Source of the DNA: an uncultured SAR86 cluster bacterium
Lineage (GTDB): Bacteria > Pseudomonadota > Gammaproteobacteria > Magnimaribacterales > D2472
Direction of reading: 5' to 3'
DNA: 64,000 nt
Assembly: GCA_902623535.1 (NCBI GenBank)
Contig: CACNUA010000004.1
Location: 23,390-87,389 of the forward strand
Below the pieces are notes generated by a model. That model was not told where the DNA came from. It saw only the letters and a list, made by a program, of their open reading frames with translations, and did not search any database. A program made the position numbers and the translations under genes. Below, in pieces: positions 55,775-61,693 of this stretch; positions within the stretch are counted from its first letter, which is position 1, and each line of letters begins with the position of its first letter.

Positions 55775-57007
55775 TCAAGGATTTCCATCTGCATCGATAA
55801 AATCTTTAAGTGTTTGTTGAACATAGGCGCAATCATCATCTGTCATTGTTGGATGACATGGGAGCATAATCCCATATTCCATAATTTGATCACAATTTTT
55901 TAAACCATCTGGATGCACTCTATACTCTTGATTTTTTAACATTGGTTGCCTTGTAACATTTCCAGAGAAAATCACTCTAGAAAAAATTCCATTATCCTCT
56001 AGATGTATTTGAAGTTTTTTTCTACTCCAACCTGTATCAGGATTAATTTGTAAAGGAAAGCAAATCCAAGTTGTCTCTGTGCCATCTAGTGTTTGAGGAA
56101 CGATAAACTGATTTTGATAATTTTCAAAAAATTTATAATAGCTATCAAATCTAGAATTTCTAAGCTCCCATAATTCCTCTATTCTATCCATTTGAGCTAT
56201 ACCAAAGGCCGCACCAGCTTCATTAGGAATAAACCCATAAGCAAGATCCTCGAAAATAAATAATGAGTCATAATCCAAACCATCAAGTTTTTCTAGAAAG
56301 CGACCATCACTCTCATTAACTTTTGTTCCAAACATATACTTTTCTGAAGATCTACCCCATGATCTTAATGAAAGAGCTTTGTCTAGCAATGAATCATCAT
56401 CAAAGAAAACCATCCCTCCATTCCCTAACGCAGTAATAATGTGATAGATAGAAAAGCTTGTAATTGAAATATCAGCTCGCGTTGCAGTTTTCTTTCCCCT
56501 TAAACTTCCACCAAGTGTATCTGCTGAATCATGTACTAATTTTAAATTGTGCTTATTTGCAATGCTTCTTAAAACATCCCAGTCACAAATACCGCCAACA
56601 AGATCAGGAACTAAAATAGCTTTTGTATTAGGAGTAATCAACTCCTCTACAGAGTCAACTAGAATTTGGTAGTCATTCAAACCAACATCAACAAATACAG
56701 GCTTATAACCAGCAAAATATATACTGGAAATATCAGTTGAAAATGTAAGTGCTGGGGTAATGATTTCAGAACCTTTTGGTAAGTCTAACAATCGCATTGC
56801 GAGCATTAAAGCTGATGAACCTGAGTTCACCATTACGCCATGTTTTTTTCCCATAAAAGCAGCTACACGACCCTCGAATTCAGAAACTTTTATGCCTGGG
56901 ATTAAGCCCATAGGATCTGTTAAAACACCATTTACTTGATCAATTTCCTCTTTACCAAACATGGCTCCGCCGTATCTTACGGTTCTAGGTTCTAATCTAT
57001 CATTCAT
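55775..57007 (-). CDS. DegT/DnrJ/EryC1/StrS-fold PLP enzyme, probable 3-dehydratase type
   Basis: A 410-residue fold-type I PLP enzyme: VNSGSSALMLAMRLL near residue 62, EIITPALTFSTDISSI, then LVHDSADTLGGSLRGKK. In normal aminotransferases of this group a Lys lies in the SF..(N)K.ITTGEGG site. Here it reads SFSIYHIITALGNGG with His at 189. The same Lys-to-His change marks ColD and the CDP-sugar dehydrase E1/RfbH, which remove the C3 hydroxyl. The later region SWGRSS...GYD-like LDYDSLFIFEDLAYGF aligns with E1, but the E1 Fe-S cysteines are absent. The actual substrate is unknown; no sugar genes are adjacent. A 97-bp gap separates it from the sulfotransferase gene. Confidence 0.72.
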   Translation of the reverse strand: MNDRLEPRTVRYGGAMFGKEEIDQVNGVLTDPMGLIPGIKVSEFEGRVAAFMGKKHGVMVNSGSSALMLAMRLLDLPKGSEIITPALTFSTDISSIYFAGYKPVFVDVGLNDYQILVDSVEELITPNTKAILVPDLVGGICDWDVLRSIANKHNLKLVHDSADTLGGSLRGKKTATRADISITSFSIYHIITALGNGGMVFFDDDSLLDKALSLRSWGRSSEKYMFGTKVNESDGRFLEKLDGLDYDSLFIFEDLAYGFIPNEAGAAFGIAQMDRIEELWELRNSRFDSYYKFFENYQNQFIVPQTLDGTETTWICFPLQINPDTGWSRKKLQIHLEDNGIFSRVIFSGNVTRQPMLKNQEYRVHPDGLKNCDQIMEYGIMLPCHPTMTDDDCAYVQQTLKDFIDADGNP

Positions 57008-57104
57008 AGAAAAACCCTTTTTGAATTAACATCATTCATTTTGAATTAAATTTAATTTTAAAAAGATACAACATTATGAATTTTTTTAAAACATGAAAAA
57101 ATTA

Positions 57105-57818
57105 TTAAGATATCTTTTTTTGAGCTAATGAATTATAGAATTTGGTAGATTGAAAAATCAATTCACCGGTATTTTTATCAAAATCAGTCGAGTAATTCTT
57201 TTCTGGGATAAAACAATTTGACGAATGTACTGAGTGATACCAGTGGCTTGCCCAAACACCATCGTAATCATGTATTCCTTTCTGCCATTTAAGCATCTGA
57301 CTATCCCATGCTATGTCCAACTTTTTACATAGGAGTTTTAAGATTTTTTCTGGGTCGTTTCTAATATCTGTTGCATCAACAACAGGCGGTTCTTCATTAG
57401 TAATATCAGAAATATATTTATAGAGCTCGTATTGTTGATAGAAACCCAAATCATTGATATCAGCATCAGGATATTTCAAACAAAAACTTGGGACAACGGA
57501 TTCAGGTTTACGGATTAAAAAAAAATTTTTTAAAGAAGACATCCAATCATTTGATTCATCAAAATTTACATGCTGCACCATATGTTTTTGAAAAGAGATA
57601 CCAGGGAACTCTTTCAAACAATTATTAATTGCTTCCTTATAGGATGTTGGTTGAGACTTTAAGATCTCCTCATGCATTGGATGCCTTTTAGGTGACCTGA
57701 ACAAGTAGCTTGCATAAAGGGGCTCATCCACTACATTTATCACATCACGCCTGTTAGCAAAACTTCTCATCATCGCAGTTGAAAGATTTCTTGGTCCAGA
57801 CCACATAGCTAATATCAT
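57105..57818 (-). CDS. Sulfotransferase-family protein
   Basis: A 237-residue cytoplasmic protein with the PAPS-binding 5' loop WSGPRNLSTAMMRSF at residues 6-20 and the 3'-phosphate-binding region FFLIRKPESVVPSF near residue 100. DEPLYASYLF follows the first loop, and the second half has PPVVDATDIRNDPEKILKLL and GVWASHWYHSVHSS. It overlaps the class IV aminotransferase gene by 4 bp. Plant BCAT-like proteins (Arabidopsis BCAL type) carry a very similar domain fused ahead of a class IV aminotransferase domain (from memory). The acceptor molecule is unknown; it may not transfer sulfate at all. Confidence 0.72.
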   Translation of the reverse strand: MILAMWSGPRNLSTAMMRSFANRRDVINVVDEPLYASYLFRSPKRHPMHEEILKSQPTSYKEAINNCLKEFPGISFQKHMVQHVNFDESNDWMSSLKNFFLIRKPESVVPSFCLKYPDADINDLGFYQQYELYKYISDITNEEPPVVDATDIRNDPEKILKLLCKKLDIAWDSQMLKWQKGIHDYDGVWASHWYHSVHSSNCFIPEKNYSTDFDKNTGELIFQSTKFYNSLAQKKIS

Positions 57819-58687
57819 GCAGATATAAGCTCGCTATAGAGTTGATTTAATTGGTTCATGATCACAAATGAATCCTTATTAAATCTTTTATGATCAAGCT
57901 CAAGAACAGGTGTTAAAGAACCGAGAGTTCCAGTTATAAAGCATTCATTAGCTTCATATACATCCTCTAAATAAAAGTTCTTTTCAAAAATTGGGATATT
58001 ATTTTGTTTACAAAGCATGATTACCTTTTTGCGAGTAATACCATTCATGCAGTATTCACCTGTACTGGTCCAAACTTCATCATTTTTAACAATAAAAAAA
58101 TTGCATGAATTTGTAGTATTCACATAACCATTTATATCCATCATCAAGGCTTCATCAGCACCCGCCTTGTTAGCCTGAATGCATGCCAAAATACAGTTTA
58201 ATTTCGAGTGGCTATTAAGTTTGGGATCTTGAGTTGTTGCAATGCCTCTAATCTGCGGAACGCTGGCCATCTTAACCCCTTCTCTTTTAGCATTCGGATC
58301 AGAATGCTCCATGATAATAACAAGGGTCGGATCTCCAATAACTAAACCAGGTTGCTGAAAAGGCTTAGATTTAATACCTCTTGTAACCATCAGTCGAGCA
58401 TGAGCATTGTTACTCATATTATTAGCTTCTTGTGTTTTTAAGATTTCTTCAATTAGCTCTTCTCTTGATAAATGAAGTTCAATATCAATATCTGCTAAAC
58501 CCTCAAACAATCGATCTAAATGCTCATCTAAAAAAATCCATTTATTATCTATGAGCCTAATACCCTCCCAAATACCGTCTCCCATCAAGTAACCACTTTC
58601 ATACACGGTTATTGACGCTTTTTCACGAGGCAATAACTCACCATTAATGTTAATAAGTATTTGTTGATTTAATTTATTAATATCCAT
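57815..58687 (-). CDS. Class IV PLP aminotransferase (BCAT/DAT-like)
   Basis: A 290-residue fold-type IV enzyme. The PLP lysine is K162 in NSHSKLNCILA, the Glu for the ring nitrogen is in the EALMMDINGYVNTTNSCNFF stretch near residue 190, and GTLGSLTPVLELD near the end holds a phosphate-binding turn. Class IV members are branched-chain, D-alanine or aminodeoxychorismate enzymes; the active-site loop does not let me choose between them. It is first in an operon with the sulfotransferase and faces the TPR membrane gene across an 83-bp gap. Confidence 0.82.
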   Translation of the reverse strand: MDINKLNQQILININGELLPREKASITVYESGYLMGDGIWEGIRLIDNKWIFLDEHLDRLFEGLADIDIELHLSREELIEEILKTQEANNMSNNAHARLMVTRGIKSKPFQQPGLVIGDPTLVIIMEHSDPNAKREGVKMASVPQIRGIATTQDPKLNSHSKLNCILACIQANKAGADEALMMDINGYVNTTNSCNFFIVKNDEVWTSTGEYCMNGITRKKVIMLCKQNNIPIFEKNFYLEDVYEANECFITGTLGSLTPVLELDHKRFNKDSFVIMNQLNQLYSELISA

Positions 58688-58770
58688 TGAGAAGTCGCTA
58701 AATTTTCTTGCTAAAAATATAAAAAATAAGTTAATTTAGTATATATCTAATAAAGGTTAGTATTTTATAT

Positions 58771-60267
58771 ATGGATAAATTAAAAATTGCTGGCAGCTTT
58801 CTAAAAATTAAATTCCACAACATTTTTAGTGTTATTGTAAAAGCTGCTACTGGATATATCGTTGGGTCTTTTGCCACCATTCAACTTTCCAGTATTGTTG
58901 TTGATAATGTTTCAACTCAGGCAATTATTGGCATGCCTTCTGAAACTTTTATGCAATATCTTTTTGTTGCCCTTCTTGTTCTATTTCCCGTTGTTTTGAT
59001 AATTGCTTTCATAACTAAAAAGAAAAGCCTTAATGCAGATTCTTTAAGTAATTTTGATGAGATAAATTCAACTATTGATAATCAAAAACCAAAGATTGGA
59101 GTTATACCCTTTGAAAATCTAAATGAAAATAGTGAAAGTGGCTACCTGGTTGACGGTATTGTTGAAGACCTAATTACAGAACTCTCAATGGTTAATGAAA
59201 TATCAATTGCAACCAGAAAAACTTCATTTAGTCTCAGAGGTAAAGACTATACATCTCAATCATTTAAAGATGAATGGGGATTTGATTACATTGTTTCGGG
59301 AAGCATTCGCTCTTCAGATGAAAGAATAAGAATTTCAGTTGAGCTCAGCGATATGACTGATGACAGAGTTGTTTGGAGTAATAAGTATGATCGAGTGAAG
59401 GCAGATATTTTTGAAGTTCAAGATGAAATAGTAACAAAAATTATAAATTCAATTATTGGAAATATTGAAATTGCTAGCTTGAAAAGAGCAAATAGAAAGC
59501 CAACAGAAAACATGACTTCCTATGAGTTTATGCTTATGGGTAGAGCGCTTAATCAAAAATTTGATAAAGAAGCCAATAAAGAAGCAATCAAAATGTTAGA
59601 TGCGGCTATTGAAGCAGATAAGACTAATCCACTCCCCTATTCTTGGAAAGCTTGCACCATTGGGCAAGCAATGTTTCTAGGATTTAGAGATCAGGATGAA
59701 AAAACTATGAGTGAATTTTTAGGTGCTTTATCAAAAGCAAATGAAATGAATGACAACGACTGGAATACTAATAGAATTTTGGCTGAAGCACACATAACAA
59801 TGCAGGACTACCCACAAGCAAAGGTATACGCCACAAGAGCATACAAAGCCAATCCAAATAATCCTCACGTTATGTCAGCGTATGGAGATGCATTATTAAG
59901 GAACGATGATGTTGATACAGCAATCAAGGTATTTAAAAAAATGTATTCAGTTGAGCCAATTCCAGCTAGTGATACCAATGAAGATAGGCCCAAAAAAGCA
60001 TTGATGTTTGCATATTACTTAAATAATGATTTTGATAATGCAATTGAAATATTTAATGAGGTTGAAGAACCAGATTTTAGATCTTGGTTAATTTGCGCAG
60101 ATATAAAAGCTAAGCAAGGCTTGAATTATCTTAAAGAGAAATGGTTTAAAGAAGGTTTGAAAACATTTAGAGAAACTGATTTTGATGCAGAAATTAGCCG
60201 ATTCCATCTCCCAAGTAAGGATCATAAATCTCAATTAATTACTTTCTCTAAATCAGTTCTTTCCTGA
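58771..60267 (+). CDS. Membrane protein with TolB-like (FlgO-type) and TPR domains
   Basis: A 498-residue protein. Two hydrophobic helices (about residues 22-43 and 53-77) are followed by a KKK stretch, so positive-inside reasoning places the rest in the cytoplasm. Residues about 110-230 form the TolB-like/FlgO domain (IGVIPFENLNENSESGYLVD, then YIVSGSIRSSDERIRISVEL). TPR-like helices run from about 250 to 480 (SYEFMLMGRALNQKF, NPLPYSWKACTIG, ATRAYKANPNNPHVMSAYGD). In other bacteria this pair is fused to an adenylate cyclase or CadC-like DNA-binding output domain. None is present here. Function unknown, probably a scaffold or sensor. Confidence 0.7.
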   Translation: MDKLKIAGSFLKIKFHNIFSVIVKAATGYIVGSFATIQLSSIVVDNVSTQAIIGMPSETFMQYLFVALLVLFPVVLIIAFITKKKSLNADSLSNFDEINSTIDNQKPKIGVIPFENLNENSESGYLVDGIVEDLITELSMVNEISIATRKTSFSLRGKDYTSQSFKDEWGFDYIVSGSIRSSDERIRISVELSDMTDDRVVWSNKYDRVKADIFEVQDEIVTKIINSIIGNIEIASLKRANRKPTENMTSYEFMLMGRALNQKFDKEANKEAIKMLDAAIEADKTNPLPYSWKACTIGQAMFLGFRDQDEKTMSEFLGALSKANEMNDNDWNTNRILAEAHITMQDYPQAKVYATRAYKANPNNPHVMSAYGDALLRNDDVDTAIKVFKKMYSVEPIPASDTNEDRPKKALMFAYYLNNDFDNAIEIFNEVEEPDFRSWLICADIKAKQGLNYLKEKWFKEGLKTFRETDFDAEISRFHLPSKDHKSQLITFSKSVLS

Positions 60268-60410
60268 TTTAATAAATGTGGCTGTACACCTTAAATATTA
60301 ATGCCTAAGACCCTATAGCTTAATAATTTTACAACTATCAAATGTAAGTATCTTTTAATAAAATAATGATAATCTTTTAAAAAATACAAATTTCCAATAA
60401 CATAGAATGT

Positions 60411-60941
60411 ATGAATAAATCTTTTATATTTCCATGTTTACTATTAACACTTTTCATTACTTCCTGTGCAAGTCTTACCACCGGTCAAGATCAGGTTATC
60501 TCAGTTGAAACACCCAATTGCCCTAACGCAACTTGCAGAATCTCTAATAATGAGGGCACCTATTATGTAAATAGAACTCCAGGGACTATAACCATAAACA
60601 AATCTGGATCAAACCTAAATGTTGTTTGTGGAATTCCAGGTGAAAATATAGATGAAGCAATTTTTCAACAATCAAATGTTGAAGGACTAACTTGGGGGAA
60701 TATCTTAATAGGAGGTATTATTGGTGCTGCCGTTGATTTTGGAACAGGTGCCGCATATGAATACCCTTCTTTAATTACTCACCCTCTTGATTGCAGAGGT
60801 GATATCACAAACAACAAATTTATTGAAAATAAGTCTAAAACAAAATTCCAAAGATTGGAGGAGTTAAAGAATCTTTTCCAAAATGGGCTGATATCAGAAG
60901 AGTCCTATCAACAAAGACAAAAGGAAATATTAAGAGATTAA
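60411..60941 (+). CDS. Small lipoprotein with C-terminal SHOCT domain
   Basis: A 176-residue protein. Residues 1-19 form a lipoprotein signal with lipobox ITSC, Cys at about 19. The middle contains four more cysteines (in NCPNATCRI, VVCG and DCRG), which may pair in the periplasm, and a Gly-rich hydrophobic stretch ILIGGIIGAAVDFGTGAAYE. The C-terminus RLEELKNLFQNGLISEESYQ is a SHOCT domain, a short helical module often found at protein ends. Its stop is 1 bp from the end of the convergent gene, which ends in a similar module. A GATAAT at 60368 is a possible -10. Function unknown. Confidence 0.65.
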   Translation: MNKSFIFPCLLLTLFITSCASLTTGQDQVISVETPNCPNATCRISNNEGTYYVNRTPGTITINKSGSNLNVVCGIPGENIDEAIFQQSNVEGLTWGNILIGGIIGAAVDFGTGAAYEYPSLITHPLDCRGDITNNKFIENKSKTKFQRLEELKNLFQNGLISEESYQQRQKEILRD

Positions 60942-60942
60942 T

Positions 60943-61587
60943 TTATATTTCAGATAAGATCTTATTTACTTCTTCTTCATAAACTTTCTTTGAAAGTAAA
61001 CCTGATTCAAATAAATCTTTAAGTTCTAACAATTTGATTTTAAGATCATCATTTTTGAAGTTGTTATTAGTATTTATTAATACTTTTTTTTGAGCTTTTA
61101 TATCAAAAGTACCAACAGTGCTTGTTTGGAAAATAATTTCCTGTTTTTTGAAATTCCCAGTTGCCAGAGAAAACATATTATCTCTTGATTCGTAAACTCT
61201 TCTTTTTTTTGAGGGAAAAATAAAGATTTCTATAACGTCATTATCATTGGCAGTAAAGGAGAATTTAGACCCTTTTGAAGAAGAAAATTCTTTAATTTTA
61301 CTTGCTCCTCTAATTGATTCAATCTGATCTGCTCTATTATTAATTGGCATCAGAGATACATTGATTAAACCATTTTCAATTTTTATTGAGTGAGACTTTT
61401 TTCTTCCAATTTGGCCCAAATATAATTCTTTATCAGAAGTATAAACATGTACTGCTAATTTAATTTCTCTTTGAGAGCCTAAATATTGAATAGAGTCACC
61501 TGATCGAATTATCTTTAATTCAGCAGCTATTAAATCTGAAAACTGCAAAGATGTTACAAAACAAATAAAAATAAATATTTTTTGCAT
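60943..61587 (-). CDS. Exported protein with C-terminal SHOCT-like module
   Basis: A 214-residue protein with a Sec signal peptide (MQKIFIFICFVTSLQFSDLIAA) and a beta-rich middle. It ends KLLELKDLFESGLLSKKVYE, which closely parallels the SHOCT end of the convergent lipoprotein (RLEELKNLFQNGLISEESYQ). No cysteine lipobox is seen, so it is probably periplasmic. It is divergent from the M14 peptidase gene across a 106-bp gap. I do not recognise the main domain. Confidence 0.55.
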   Translation of the reverse strand: MQKIFIFICFVTSLQFSDLIAAELKIIRSGDSIQYLGSQREIKLAVHVYTSDKELYLGQIGRKKSHSIKIENGLINVSLMPINNRADQIESIRGASKIKEFSSSKGSKFSFTANDNDVIEIFIFPSKKRRVYESRDNMFSLATGNFKKQEIIFQTSTVGTFDIKAQKKVLINTNNNFKNDDLKIKLLELKDLFESGLLSKKVYEEEVNKILSEI

Positions 61588-61597
61588 ATTTGTTACT

Positions 61598-61666
61598 AAC
61601 TAAGTTTTTGATATTAAATAATTACTTATATAAAACTTGTCTTAACTAAGTGTATATTACTATTAC
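61598..61666 (+). promoter_or_regulatory. Possible promoter and direct repeats before the M14 peptidase gene
   Basis: The 106-bp gap holds AACTAAGT twice (61598-61605 and 61644-61651, 46 bp apart) and a candidate promoter, TTGTCT (61637-61642) then TATTAC (61661-61666) with 18-bp spacing. One repeat falls between the boxes. No Shine-Dalgarno precedes ATG 61694. Motifs by eye; low certainty. Confidence 0.25.
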
Positions 61667-61693
61667 TAATTATCTAAATTAAAAATAAAAATT

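Noticed and set aside
60268-60410. A tRNA or small RNA in the 143-bp gap after the TPR gene
   Set aside because: No tRNA arms, no strong stems and no recognisable RNA motif. It is likely only a promoter region for the lipoprotein.
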